Part shown: positions 11,901 to 25,850 of the stretch, piece after piece
How positions within the stretch are numbered: position 1 is the stretch's first letter
Layout: each line of letters opens with the position of its first letter
From: Chrysogorgia sp. JL179-B06
Lineage: Eukaryota > Cnidaria > Anthozoa > Scleralcyonacea > Chrysogorgiidae
Direction of reading: 5' to 3'
Assembly: GCA_035772405.1 (NCBI GenBank)
Contig: JAYKKM010000219.1
Span: 62,001-126,000 of the forward strand
Length of the DNA: 64,000 nt
Notes under the pieces: model-generated
Told to the model about the DNA's origin: nothing
What the model saw: the letters and a program-made list of their open reading frames with translations, nothing else
Database searches by the model: none
Program-made: the position numbers and the translations under genes

Positions 11901-12903
11901 GCTCGTCCGTGCCTTGTATTTGCTCGTCAATGCATTGTATTTGCTAGTCTATGCCTTGAATTTGCTCGTTGATGCCTTGTATTTGCTCGTCAATGCCTTG
12001 TATTTGCGCGTTGATGCCTTGTATTTGCTATTCAATGCCTAGTATTTGCTCGTCGATGTCTTGTATTTGATCGTTGGTGCCTTGTATTTGCTCGTCGATG
12101 CCTTGTATTTGCTCGTCGATGCCTTGTATTTGCTCGTCGATGCCTTGTATTTGCTCGTTGATGCCTTGTATTTGCTCGTCAATGCCTTGTATTTGCTCGT
12201 CAATGCCTTGTGTTTGCTAGTCAATGCCTTCTATTTGCTCGTCAATGCCTTCTATTTGCTCGTCGATGCCTTGTATTTGCTCGTTGATGCCTTGTATTTG
12301 CTCGTCAATGCCTTGTATTTGCTCGTCCGTGCCTTGTATTTGCTCGTCAATGCATTGTATTTGCGCGTTGATGCCTTGTATTTGCTATTCAATGCCTTGT
12401 ATTTGCTCGTCAATGCCTTGTATTTACTCGTCAATGCCTTGTATTTGCTCGTCAATGCCTTGTATTTGCTCGTCGATGCCTTGTATTTGCTCGTCGATGC
12501 CTTGTATTTCCTCGTCGATGCCTTGTATTTGCTCGTCGATGCCTTGTATTTGCTCGTCAATGCCTTGTATTTGCTCGTCAATGCCTTGTATTTGCTCGTT
12601 GGTGCCTTGTATTTGCTCGTTGATGCCTTGTATTTGCTCGTCAATGCCTTGTATTTGCTCGTCAATGCCTTGTATTTGCTCGTCAATGCCTTGTGTTTGC
12701 TCGTCAATGCCTTCTATTTGCTCGTCGATGCCTTCTATTTGCTCGTCGATGCCTTGTATTTGCTCGTTGATGCCTTGTATTTGCTCGTCAATGCCTTGTA
12801 TTTGCTCGTCCATGCCTTGTATTTGCTCGTCATTGCATTGTATTTGCTCGTCAATGCCTTGTATTTGCGCTTTGATGCCTTGTATTTGCTATTCAATGTC
12901 TAG
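8938..12903. repeat. 2,688-bp higher-order duplication
   Basis: The segment 8938-10257 is repeated at 11626-12903 with an offset of 2,688 bp (128 monomers). The first 417 bases align without gaps. The second part is 42 bp shorter in the right copy, exactly two monomers lost. The right-hand neighbours (10261 onward and 12907 onward) continue to match at an offset of 2,646 bp (126 monomers). Confidence 0.8.
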
Positions 12904-15900
12904 TATTTGCTCGTCGATGTCTTGTATTTGATCGTTGGTGCCTTGTATTTGCTCGTCGATGCCTTGTATTTGCTCGTAGATGCCTTGTATTTGCTCGTCG
13001 ATGCCTTGTATTTGCTCGTTGATGCCTTGTATTTGCTCGTCAATGCCTTGTATTTGCTCGTCAATGCCTTGTGTTTGCTAGTCAATGCCTTCTATTTGCT
13101 CGTCAATGCCTTCTATTTGCTCGTCGATGCCTTGTATTTGCTCGTTGATGGCTTGTATTTGCTCGTCAATGCCTTGTATTTGCTCGTCCGTGCCTTGTAT
13201 TTGCTCGTCAATGCATTGTATTTGCGCGTTGATGCCTTGTATTTGCTATTCAATGCCTTGTATTTGCTCGTCAATGCCTTGTATTTGCTCGTCATTGCCT
13301 TGTATTTGCTCGTCATTGCCTTGTATTTGCTCGTTGATGCCTTGTATTTACTCGTCAATGCCTTGTATTTGCTCGTCGATGCCTTGTATTTGCTCGTCGA
13401 TGCCTTGTATTTCCTCGTCGATGCCTTGTATTTGCTCGTCGATGCCTTGTATTTGCTCGTCAATGCCTTGTATTTGCTCGTCAATGCCTTGTATTTGCTC
13501 GTTGATGCCTTGTATTTGCTCGTTGATGCCTTGTATTTGCTCGTCAATGCCTTGTATTTGCTCGTCAATGCCTTGTATTTGCTCGTCAATGCCTTGTGTT
13601 TGCTCGTCAATGCCTTCTATTTGCTCGTCGATGCCTTCTATTTGCTCGTCGATACCTTGTATTTGCTCGTCGATGCCTTGTATTTGCTCGTCAATGCCTT
13701 GTATTTGCTCGTCATTGCCATGTATTTGGTCGTTGATGCCTTGTATTTGCTCGTCAATGCCTTGTATTTGCTCGTCATTGCCTTCTATTTGGTCGTTGAT
13801 GCCTTGTATTTGCTCGTCAATGCCTTGTATTTGCGCGTCAATGCCTTAAATTTGCTCGTCAATGCCTTGTATTTGCTCGTCAATGCCTTGTATTTGCTCG
13901 TCAATGCCTTGTGTTTGCTATGCAATGCCTTGTATTTGCTATTCAATGCCTTGTATTTGCTATTCAATGTTTTGTATTTGCTCGTCAATGCCTTGTATTT
14001 GCTCGTCATTGCCTTGTATTTGGTCGTTGATGCCTTGTATTTGCTCGTCGATGCCTTGTATATGCTCGTCGATGCCTTGTATTTGTTCGTCACTGCCTTG
14101 TATTTGCTCGTCAATGCCTTGTATTTGCTCGTCAATGCCTTGTATTTGCTCGTCATTGCCTTGTATTTGCTCGTCAATGCCTTGTATTTGCTCGTCAATG
14201 CCTTGTATTTGCTATTCAATGCCTTGTATTTGCTATTCAATGCCTTGTATTTGCTCGTCAATGCCTTGTATTTGCTCGTCAATACCTTGTATTTGCTCGT
14301 CGATACCTTGTATTTGCTCGTCGATGCCTTGTATTTGCTCGTCAAAGCATTGTATTTGCTCGTCAATGCCTTGTATTTGCTCGTCAATGCCTTGTATTTG
14401 CTCGTCAATGCCTTGTATTTGCTCGTCAATGCCTTGTATTTGCTCGTCAATGCCTTGTATTTGCTCGTCAATGCCTTGTATTTGCTCGTCGATGCCTTGT
14501 ATTTGCTCGTCAATGCCTTGTATATGATATGCAATGCCTTGTATTTGCTATTCAATGCCTTGTATTTGCTATTCAATGCCTTGTATTTGCTATTCAATGC
14601 CTTGTATTTGCTCGTCAATGCCTTGTATTTGCTCGTCATTGCCTTGTATTTGGTCGTTGATGCCTTGTATTTGCTCGTCAATGCCTTGTATTTGCTCGTC
14701 ATTGCCTTGTATTTGGTCGTTGATGCCTTGTATTTGCTTGTCAATGCCTTGTATTTGCTCGTCAATGCCTTGTATTTGCTCGTCAATTCCTTGTATTTGC
14801 TATTCAATGCCTTGTATTTGCTCGTCAATGCCTTGTATTTGCTCGTCAATGCCTTGTATTTGCTCGTCAATACCTTGTATTTGCTCGTCGATACCTTGTA
14901 TTTGCTCGTCGATGCCTTGTATTTGCTCGTCGATGCCTTGTATTTGCTCGTCAAAGCATTGTATTTGCTCGTCAATGCCTTGTATTTGCTCGTCAATGCC
15001 TTGTATTTGCTCGTCAATGCCTTGTATTTGCTCGTCAATGCCTTGTATTTGCTCGTCAATGCCTTGTATTTGCTTGTCGATGCCTTGTATTTGCTCGTCA
15101 ATGCCTTGTATATGCTATGCAATGCCTTGTATTTGCTATTCAATGCCTTGTATTTGCTATTCAATGCCTTGTATTTGGTATTCAATGCCTTGTATTTGCT
15201 CGTCAATGCCTTGTATTTGCTCGTCATTGCCTTGTATTTGGTCGTTGATGCTTTGTATTTGCTCGCCAATGCCTTGTATTTGCTCGTCATTGCCTTGTAT
15301 TAGGTCGTTGATGCCTTGTATTTGCTCGTCAATGCCTTGTATTTGTTCGTCAATACCTTGTATTTGCTCGTCGATACCTTGTATTTGCTCGTCGATGCCT
15401 TGTATTTGCTCGTCAAAGCATTGTATTTGCTCGTCAATGCCTTGTATTTGCTCGTCAATGCCTTGTATTTGCTCCTCAATGCCTTGTATTTGCTCTTCAA
15501 TGTCTTGTATTTGCTCGTCAATGCCTTGTATTTGCTCGTCAATGCCTTGTATTTGCTCGTCGATGCCTTGTATTTGCTCGTCAATGCCTTGTATATGCTA
15601 TGCAATGCCTTGTATTTGCTATTCAATGCCTTGTATTTGCTATTCAATGCCTTGTATTTGCTATTCAATGCCTTGTATTTGCTATTCAATGCCTTGTATT
15701 TGCTCGTCAATGCCTTGTATTTGCTCGTCATTGCCTTGTATTTGGTCGTTGATGCTTTGTATTTGCTCGTCAATGCCTTGTATTTGCTCGTCATTGCCTT
15801 GTATTAGGTCGTTGATGCCTTGTATTTGCTCGTCAATGCCTTGTATTTGCTCGTCAATTCCTTGTATTTGCTCGTCAATGCCTTGTATTTGCTCGTCAAT

Positions 15901-17458
15901 GCCTTGTATTTGCTCGTCAATGCCTTGTATTTGCTCGTCGATGCCTTGTATTTGCTCGTCAATGCCTTGTATTTGCTATGCAATGCCTTGTATTTGCTAT
16001 TCAATGCCTTGTATTTGCTATTTAATGCCTTGTATTTGCTCGTTAATGCCTTGTATTTGCTCGTCATTGCCTTGTATTTGGTCGTTGATGCCTTGTATTT
16101 GCTCGTGCATGCCTTGTATTTGCTCGTCGATGCCTTGTATTTGTTCGTCAACGCCTTGTATTTACGCGTCAATGCATTGTATTTGCTCGTCAATGCCTTG
16201 TATTTGCTCGTCAATGCCTTGTATTTGCTCGCCAATGCCTTGTATTTGCAATTCAATGCCTTGTATTTGCTATTCAATGCCTTGTATTTGCTATTCAATG
16301 CCTTGTATTTGCTATTCAATGCCTTGTATTTGCTATCCAATGCCTTGTATTTGCTCGTCAATGCCTTGTATTTGCTCGTCAATGCCTTGTATTTGCTCGT
16401 CATTGCCTTGTATTTGGTCATTGATGCCTTGTATTTGCTATTCGATGCCTTGTATTTGCTCGTCAATGCCTTGTATTTGCTCGTCGATGCCTTGTATTTG
16501 CTAGTCAATCCCTTGTATTTGCTAGTCGATGTGCTCGTCAATGCCTTGTATTTGCTAGTCAATGCCTTGTATTTGCTCGTTGTGCCTTGTATTTGCTCGT
16601 CAATACCTTGTATTTGCTAGTCAATGCCTTGTATTTGCGCGTCAATGCCTTAAATTTGCTCGTCAATGCCTTGTATTTGCTCGTCAATGCCTTGTATTTG
16701 CTTGTCAATGCCTTGTATTTGCTATGCAATGCCTTGTATTTGCTATTCAATGCCTTGTATTTGCTATTCAATGTTTCGTATTTGCTCGTCAATGCCTTGT
16801 ATTTGCTCGTCAATGCCTTGTATTTGGTCGTTGATGCCTTGTATTTGCTCGTTGATGCATTGTATATGCTCGTCGATGCCTTGTATTTGTTCGTCACTGC
16901 CTTGTATTTGTTCGTCACTGCCTTGTATTTGCTCGTCAATGCCTTGTATTTGCTCGTCAATGCCTTGTATTTGCTCGTCATTGCCTTGTATTTGCTCGTC
17001 AATGCCTTGTATTTGCTATTCAATGCCTTGTATTTGCTATTCAATGCCTTGTATTTGCTCGTCAATGCCTTGTATTTGCTCGTCAATGCCTTGTATTTGC
17101 TCGTCAATGCCTTGTATTTGCTCGTCATTGCCTTGTATTTGCTCGTCAATGCCTTGTATTTGCTCGTCAATGCCTTGTATTTGCTATTCAATGCCTTGTA
17201 TTTGCTATTCAATGCCTTGTATTTGCTCGTCAATGCCTTGTATTTTCTCGTCAATGCCTTGTATTTGCTCGTCAATGCCTTGTATTTGCTCGTTGATGCC
17301 TTGTATTTGCTCGTTAATGCCTTGTATTTGCTCGTCAATGCCTTGTATTTGCTAGTCAATGCCTTGTATTTGCTATTCAATGCCTTGTATTTGCTCGTCA
17401 ATGCCTTGTATTTGCTCGTTGATGCCTTGTATTTGCTAGTCAATGCCTTGTATTTGCT

Positions 17459-17778
17459 ATGCAATGCCTTGTATTTGCTATTCAATGCCTTGTATTTGCT
17501 ATTCAATGTTTGTATTTGCTCGTCAATGCCTTGTATTTGCTCGTCATTGCCTTGTATTTGGTCATTGATGCCTTGTATTTGCTCGTCGATGCCTCGTATT
17601 TGCTAGTCAATCCCTTGTATTTGCTAGTCAATGCCTTGTATTTGCACGTCAATGCCTTAAATTTGCTCGTCAAGGCCTTGTATTTGCTCGTCAATGCCTT
17701 GTATTTGCTCGTCAATGCCTTGTATTTGCTATGCAATGCCTTGTATTTGCTATTCAATGCCTTGTATTTGCTATTCAA
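17459..17778. repeat. 272-bp HOR carrying a 20-bp monomer
   Basis: The block starting ATGCAATGCC at 17459 is repeated from 17731, an offset of 272 bp (13 x 21 minus 1). The missing base is in a monomer reading CAATGTTTGTATTTG. The same 272-bp pair, with the same internal variants (GATGCCTCGTATT, CAATCCCTTG), reappears at 29052 and 29324. Confidence 0.85.
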
Positions 17779-19304
17779 TGTTTGTATTTGCTCGTCAATG
17801 CCTTGTATTTGCTCGTCATTGCCTTGTATTTGGTCATTGATGCCTTGTATTTGCTCTTCGATGCCTTGTATTTGCTCGTCGATACCTTGTATTTGCTAGT
17901 CAATCCCTTGTATTTGCTCGTCAATACCTTGTATTTGCTAGTCAATGCCTTGTATTTGCACGTCAATGCCTTAAATTTGCTCGTCAATGCCTTGTATTTG
18001 CTCGTCAATTCCTTGTATTTGCTCGTCAATGCCTTGTGTTTGCTCGTCAATGCCTTGTATTTGCTCGTCAATGCCTTGTATTTGCTCCTCAGTGCCTTGT
18101 ATTTGCTCGTCAATGCCTTGTATTTGCTCGTCAATGCCTTGTATTTGCTCGTCAATACCTTGTATTTGCTCGTCAATACCTTGTATTTGCTCGTCGATGC
18201 CTTGTATTTGCTCGTTGATGCCTTGTATTTGCTCGTCAAAGCATTGTATTTGCTCGTCAATGCCTTGTATTTGCTCGTCAATGCCTTGTATTTGCTCCTC
18301 AATGCCTTGTATTTGCTCGTCAATGCCTTGTATTTGCTCGTCGATGCCTTGTATTTGCTCGTCGATGCCTTGTATTTGCTCGTCAATGCCTTGTATTTTC
18401 TATGCAATGCCTTGTATTTGCTATTCAATGCCTTGTATTTGCTATTCAATGCCTTGTATTTGCTATTCAATGCCTTGTATTTGCTCGTTGATGCCTTGTA
18501 TTTGCTCGTCATTGCCTTGTATTTGGTCGTTGATGCCTTGTATTTGCTCGTCAATGCCTTGTATTTGCTCGTCAATTCCTTGTATTTGCTCGTCAATGCC
18601 TTGTATTTGCTCGTCAATGCCTTGTATTTGCTCGTCAATGCCTTGTATTTGCTCGTCGATGCCTTGTATTTGCTCGTCAGTGCCTTGTATTTGCTATGCA
18701 ATGCCTTGTATTTGCTATTCAATGCCTTGTATTTGCTATTCAATGCCTTGTATTTGCTATTTAATGCCTTGTTTTTGCTCGTTAATGCCTTGTATTTGCT
18801 CGTCATTGCCTTGTATTTGGTCGTTGATGCCTTGTATTTGCTCGTTGATGCCTTGTATTTGCTCGTCGATGCCTTGTATTTGTTCGTTTTAGCCTTGTAT
18901 TTGCGCGTCAATGCCTTGTATTTGCTCGTCAATGCCTTGTATTTGCTCGTCAATGCCTTGTATTTGCTCGTCAATGCCTTGTATTTGCTCGTCAATGCCT
19001 TGTATTTGCTATTCAATGCCTTGTATTTGCTATTCAGTGCCTTGTATTTGCTATTCAGTGCCTTGTATTTGCTATTCAATGCCTTGTATTTGCTATCCAA
19101 TGCCTTGTATTTGCTCGTCAATGCCTTGTATTTGCTCGTCAATGCCTTGTATTTGCTCGTCATTGCCTTGTATTTGGTCATTGATGCCTTGTATTTGCTC
19201 TTCGATGCCTTGTATTTGCTCGTCAATGCCTTGTATTTGCTATTCAATGCCTTGTATTTGCTATTCAGTGCCTTGTATTTGCTATTCAGTGCCTTGTATT
19301 TGCT

Positions 19305-20010
19305 ATCAATGCCTTGTATTTGCTCGTATTTGCCTTGTCAATGCCTTGTATTTGCTCGTCAATGCCTTGTATTTGCTCAATGCCTTGTATTTGCTCGTCA
19401 ATGCCTTGTATTTTGCTAGTCAATGCTTTGTATTTGCTCGTTGATGCTTATTTGCTCGTCAATACCTTGTATTTGCTAGTCAATGCCTTGTATTTGCGCG
19501 TCAATGCCTTAAATTTGCTCGTCAATGCCTTGTATTTGCTCGTCAATGCCTTGTATTTGCTCGTCAATGCCTTGTATTTGCTATGCAATGCCTTGTATTT
19601 GCTATTCAATGCCTTGTATTTGCTATTCATGCCTTGTATTTGCTATTCAGTGCCTTGTATTTGCTATTCAATGCCTTGTATTTGCTATCCAATATTGTAT
19701 TTGCTCGTCAATGCCTTGTATTTGCTCGTCATTGCCTTGTATTTGCTCGTCATTGCCTTGTATTATTTGCCTTGTATTTTCGATGCCTTGTATTTGCTCG
19801 TCGATGCCTTGTATGCTATTCAATGCCTTGTATTTGCTAATGCCTTGTATTTGCTATTCAGTGCCTTGTATTTGCTATTCAATGCCTTGTATTTGCTATC
19901 CAATGCCTTGTATTTGCTCGTCAATGCCTTATTTGCTCGTCAATGCTTGGTATTTGCTCGTCAATGCCTTGTATTGCTCGTCATGCCTTGTATTTGCTCG
20001 TCAAATTTGC
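19305..20010. repeat. Indel-rich, degraded patch of the 21-bp satellite
   Basis: In about 700 bp the monomers show a dozen or more length changes that are rare elsewhere, for example TTGCTCAATGCC, TATTTTGCTAG, CCAATATTGTATTTG, GTATTATTTGCC, TTGCTAATGCC and CTTGTATTGCTCG. The flanks on both sides are regular 21-bp repeats. Either a locally decayed segment or an assembly/consensus error would look like this. Confidence 0.85.
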
Positions 20011-20673
20011 CTTGTATTTGCTAGTCAATGCTTTGTATTTGCTCGTTGATGCCTTGTATTTGCTCGTCAATACCTTGTATTTGCTAGTCAATGCCTTGTA
20101 TTTGCGCGTCAATGCCTTAAATTTGCTCGTCAATGCCTTGTATTTGCTCGTCAATGCCTTGTATTTGCTCGTCAATGCCTTGTATTTGCTATGCAATGCC
20201 TTGTATTTGCTATTCAATGCCTTGTATTTGCTATTCAATGCCTTGTATTTGCTATTTAATGCCTTGTTTTTGCTCGTTAATGCCTTGTATTTGCTCGTCA
20301 TTGCCTTGTATTTGGTCGTTGATGCCTTGTATTTGCTCGTTGATGCCTTGTATTTGCTCGTCGATGCCTTGTATTTGTTCGTTTTAGCCTTGTATTTGCG
20401 CGTCAATGCCTTGTATTTGCTCGTCAATGCCTTGTATTTGCTCGTCAATGCCTTGTATTTGCTCGTCAATGCCTTGTATTTGCTCGTCAATGCCTTGTAT
20501 TTGCTATTCAATGCCTTGTATTTGCTATTCAGTGCCTTGTATTTGCTATTCAGTGCCTTGTATTTGCTAGTCAATGCCTTGTATTTGCACGTCAATGCCT
20601 TAAATTTGCTCGTCAAGGCTTTGTATTTGCTCGTCAATGCCTTGTATTTGCTCGTCAATGCCTTGTATTTGCT

Positions 20674-22813
20674 ATGCAATGCCTTGTATTTGCTATTCAA
20701 TGCCTTGTATTTGCTATTCAATGTTTGTATTTGCTCGTCAATGCCTTGTATTTGCTCGTCATTGCCTTGTATTTGGTCATTGATGCCTTGTATTTGCTCT
20801 TCGATGCCTTGTATTTGCTCGTCGATGCCTTGTATTTGCTAGTCAATCCCTTGTATTTGCTCGTCAATACCTTGTATTTGCTAGTCAATGCCTTGTATTT
20901 GCACGTTAATGCCTTAAATTTGCTCGTCAATGCCTTGTATTTGCTCGTCAATGCCTTGTATTTGCTCGTCAATGCCTTGTATTTGCTATGCAATGCCTTG
21001 TATTTGCTATTCAATGCCTTGTATTTGCTATTCAATGTTTTGTATTTGCTCGTCAATGCCTTGTATTTGCTCGTCATTGCCTTGTATTTGGTCGTTGATG
21101 CCTTGTATTTGCTCGTCGATGCCTTGTATTTGTTCGTCACTGCCTTGTATTTGCTGGTCAATGCCTTGTATTTGCTCGTCAATGCCTTGTATTTGCTAGT
21201 CATTGCCTTGTATTTGCTCGTCAATGCCTTGTATTTGCTATTCAGTGCCTTGTATTTGCTCGTCAATGCCTTGTATTTGCTATTCAATGCCTTGTATTTG
21301 CTCGTCAATGCCTTGTATTTGCTCGTCAATGCCTTGTATTTGCTCGTCAGTGCCTTGTATTTGCTCGTCAATGCCTTGTATTTGCTCGTCAGTGCCTTGT
21401 ATTTGCTCGTCAATGCCTTGTATTTGCTCGTCATTGCCTTGTATTTGCTCGTCGATGCCTTGTATTTGCTCGTCAATGCCTTGTATTTGCTCGTCAATGC
21501 CTTGTATTTGCTCGTCAATGCCTTGTATTTGCTCGTCAATGCCTTGTATTTGCTCGTCAATGCCTTGTATTTGCTATTCAATGCCTTGTATTTGCTATTC
21601 AGTGCCTTGTATTTGCTATTCAGTGCCTTGTATTTGCTAGTCAATGCCTTGTATTTGCACGTCAATGCCTTAAATTTGCTCGTCAAGGCTTTGTATTTGC
21701 TCGTCAATGCCTTGTATTTGCTCGTCAATGCCTTGTATTTGCTATGCAATGCCTTGTATTTGCTATTCAATGCCTTGTATTTGCTATTCAATGTTTGTAT
21801 TTGCTCGTCAATGCCTTGTATTTGCTCGTCATTGCCTTGTATTTGGTCATTGATGCCTTGTATTTGCTCTTCGATGCCTTGTATTTGCTCTTCGATGCCT
21901 TGTATTTGCTCGTCGATGCCTTGTATTTGCTAGTCAATCCCTTGTATTTGCTCGTCAATACCTTGTATTTGCTAGTCAATGCCTTGTATTTGCACGTCAA
22001 TGCCTTAAATTTGCTCGTCAATGCCTTGTATTTGCTCGTCAATGCCTTGTATTTGCTCGTCAATGCCTTGTATTTGCTATGCAATGCCTTGTATTTGCTA
22101 TTCAATGCCTTGTATTTGCTATTCAATGTTTTGTATTTGCTCGTCAATGCCTTGTATTTGCTCGTCATTGCCTTGTATTTGGTCGTTGATGCCTTGTATT
22201 TGCTCGTCGATGCCTTGTATTTGTTCGTCACTGCCTTGTATTTGCTGGTCAATGCCTTGTATTTGCTCGTCAATGCCTTGTATTTGCTCGTCATTGCCTT
22301 GTATTTGCTCGTCAATGCCTTGTATTTGCTATTCAGTGCCTTGTATTTGCTCGTCAATGCCTTGTATTTGCTATTCAATGCCTTGTATTTGCTCGTCAAT
22401 GCCTTGTATTTGCTCGTCAATGCCTTGTATTTGCTCGTCAGTGCCTTGTATTTGCTCGTCAATGCCTTGTATTTGCTCGTCATTGCCTTGTATTTGCTCG
22501 TCGATGCCTTGTATTTGCTCGTCGATGCCTTGTATTTGCTAGTCAATCCCTTGTATTTGCTCGTCAATACCTTGTATTTGCTAGTCAATCGCTTGTATTT
22601 GCTAGTCGATGCCTTGTATTTGCTCGTCAATGCCTTGTATTTGCTAGTCAATGCTTTGTATTTGCTCGTTGATGCCTTGTATTTGCTCGTCAATACCTTG
22701 TATTTGCTAGTCAATGCCTTGTATTTGCGCGTCAATGCCTTAAATTTGCTCGTCAATGCCTTGTATTTGCTCGTCAATGCCTTGTATTTGCTCGTCAATG
22801 CCTTGTATTTGCT
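20674..22813. repeat. 1,070-bp higher-order repeat, tandem pair
   Basis: The landmark ATGCAATGCC followed by two CTATTC monomers and the 20-bp CAATGTTTGTATTTG monomer occurs at 20674 and 21744, an offset of 1,070 bp (51 x 21 minus 1). The same spacing recurs at 27059 and 28129. Further copies of the landmark lie at 23297, 24369, 25292 and 29052. In the copy near 24369 the spacing is 1,072 because of an extra GT. Confidence 0.85.
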
Positions 22814-25384
22814 ATGCAATGCCTTGTATTTGCTATTCAATGCCTTGTATTTGCTATTCAATGCCTTGTATTTGCTATTTAATGCCTTGTTTTTGCTCGT
22901 TAATGCCTTGTATTTGCTCGTCATTGCCTTGTATTTGGTCGTTGATGCCTTGTATTTGCTCGTTGATGCCTTGTATTTGCTCGTCGATGCCTTGTATTTG
23001 TTCGTTTTAGCCTTGTATTTGCGCGTCAATGCCTTGTATTTGCTCGTCAATGCCTTGTATTTGCTCGTCAATGCCTTGTATTTGCTCGTCAATGCCTTGT
23101 ATTTGCTCGTCAATGCCTTGTATTTGCTATTCAATGCCTTGTATTTGCTATTCAGTGCCTTGTATTTGCTATTCAGTGCCTTGTATTTGCTAGTCAATGC
23201 CTTGTATTTGCACGTCAATGCCTTAAATTTGCTCGTCAAGGCTTTGTATTTGCTCGTCAATGCCTTGTATTTGCTCGTCAATGCCTTGTATTTGCTATGC
23301 AATGCCTTGTATTTGCTATTCAATGCCTTGTATTTGCTATTCAATGTTTGTATTTGCTCGTCAATGCCTTGTATTTGCTCGTCATTGCCTTGTATTTGGT
23401 CATTGATGCCTTGTATTTGCTCTTCGATGCCTTGTATTTGCTCGTCGATGCCTTGTATTTGCTAGTCAATCCCTTGTATTTGCTCGTCAATACCTTGTAT
23501 TTGCTAGTCAATGCCTTGTATTTGCACGTTAATGCCTTAAATTTGCTCGTCAATGCCTTGTATTTGCTCGTCAATGCCTTGTATTTGCTCGTCAATGCCT
23601 TGTATTTGCTATGCAATGCCTTGTATTTGCTATTCAATGCCTTGTATTTGCTATTCAATGTTTTGTATTTGCTCGTCAATGCCTTGTATTTGCTCGTCAT
23701 TGCCTTGTATTTGGTCGTTGATGCCTTGTATTTGCTCGTCGATGCCTTGTATTTGCTCGTCACTGCCTTGTATTTGCTCGTCAATGCCTTGTATTTGCTC
23801 GTCAATGCCTTGTATTTGCTCGTCAATGCCTTGTATTTGCTCGTCAATGCCTTGTATTTGATATTCAGTGCCTTGTATTTGCTCGTCAATGCCTTGTATT
23901 TGCTATTCAATGCCTTGTATTTGCTCGTCAATGCCTTGTATTTGCTCGTCAATGCCTTGTATTTGCTCGTCAATGCCTTGTATTTGCTCGTCAATGCCTT
24001 GTATTTGCTCGTCAATGCCTTGTATTTGCTCGTCAATGCCTTGTATTTGCTCGTCATTGCCTTGTATTTGCTCGTCGATGCCTTGTATTTGCTCGTCAAT
24101 GCCTTGTATTTGCTCGTCAATGCCTTGTATTTGCTCGTCAATGCCTTGTATTTGCTCGTCAATGCCTTGTATTTGCTCGTCAATGCCTTGTATTTGCTAT
24201 TCAATGCCTTGTATTTGCTATTCAATGCCTTGTATTTGCTATTCAGTGCCTTGTATTTGCTCGTCAATGCCTTGTATTTGCTCGTCAATGCCTTGTATTT
24301 GCTCGTCAATGCGTTGTATTTGCTCGTCAATGCCTTGTATTTGCTCGTCAATGCCTTGTATTTGTGCTATGCAATGCCTTGTATTTGCTATTCAATGCCT
24401 TGTATTTGCTATTCAATGTTTGTATTTGCTCGTCAATGCCTTGTATTTGCTCGTCATTGCCTTGTATTTGGTCATTGATGCCTTGTATTTGCTCTTCGAT
24501 GCCTTGTATTTGCTCGTCGATGCCTTGTATTTGCTAGTCAATCCCTTGTATTTGCTCGTCAATACCTTGTATTTGCTAGTCAATGCCTTGTATTTGCACG
24601 TCAATGCCTTAAATTTGCTCGTCAATGCCTTGTATTTGCTCGTCAATGCCTTGTATTTGCTCGTCAATGCCTTGTATTTGCTATGCAATGCCTTGTATTT
24701 GCTATTCAATGCCTTGTATTTGCTATTCAATGTTTTGTATTTGCTCGTCAATGCCTTGTATTTGCTCGTCATTGCCTTGTATTTGGTCGTTGATGCCTTG
24801 TATTTGCTCGTCGATGCCTTGTATTTGTTCGTCACTGCCTTGTATTTGCTGGTCAATGCCTTGTATTTGCTCGTCAATGCCTTGTATTTGCTCGTCATTG
24901 CCTTGTATTTGCTCGTCAATGCCTTGTATTTGCTATTCAGTGCCTTGTATTTGCTCGTCAATGCCTTGTATTTGCTATTCAATGCCTTGTATTTGCTCGT
25001 CAATGCCTTGTATTTGCTCGTCAATGCCTTGTATTTGCTCGTCAGTGCCTTGTATTTGCTCGTCAATGCCTTGTATTTGCTCGTCATTGCCTTGTATTTG
25101 CTCGTCGATGCCTTGTATTTGCTCGTCGATGCCTTGTATTTGCTAGTCAATCCCTTGTATTTGCTCGTCAATACCTTGTATTTGCTAGTCAATGCCTTGT
25201 ATTTGCACGCCAATGCCTTAAATTTGCTCGTCAAGGCCTTGTATTTGCTCGTCAATGCCTTGTATTTGCTCGTCAATGCCTTGTATTTGCTATGCAATGC
25301 CTTGTATTTGCTATTCAATGCCTTGTATTTGCTATTCAATGTTTGTATTTGCTCGTCAATGCCTTGTATTTGCTCGTCAATGCC

Positions 25385-25850
25385 TTGTATTTGGTCATTG
25401 CCTTGTATTTGCTCGTCGATGCCTCGTATTTGCTAGTCAATCCCTTGTATTTGCTAGTCAATGCCTTGTATTTGCTATTCAATGCCTTGTATTTGCTATT
25501 TAATGCCTTGTTTTTGCTCGCCAATGCCTTGTATTTGCTCGTCATTGCCTTGTATTTGCTCGTTAATGCCTTGTATTTGCTCGTTGATGCCTTGTATTTG
25601 CTCGTCGATGCCTTGTATTTGCTATTCAATGCCTTGTATTTGCGCTATTCAATGCCTTGTATTTGCTCGTCAATGCCTTGTATTTGCTCGTCAATGCCTT
25701 GTATTTGCTCGTCATTGATGCCTTGTATTTGCTCGTCAATGCCTTGTATTTGCTAGTCAATGCCTTGTATTTGCTAGTCAATGCCTTGTATTTGCTATTC
25801 AATGCCTTGTATTTGCTATTCAATGCCTTGTTTTTTGCTCGTTAATGCCT
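25385..25850. repeat. Second indel-rich satellite patch
   Basis: Several monomers are shortened or extended here (GGTCATTGCCTTG at about 25394, GCGCTATTC at about 25642, GTCATTGATGCC at about 25711, TTGTTTTTTGCTCG at about 25828) within otherwise regular 21-bp DNA. It is less disordered than the patch at 19305-20010. Confidence 0.7.
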
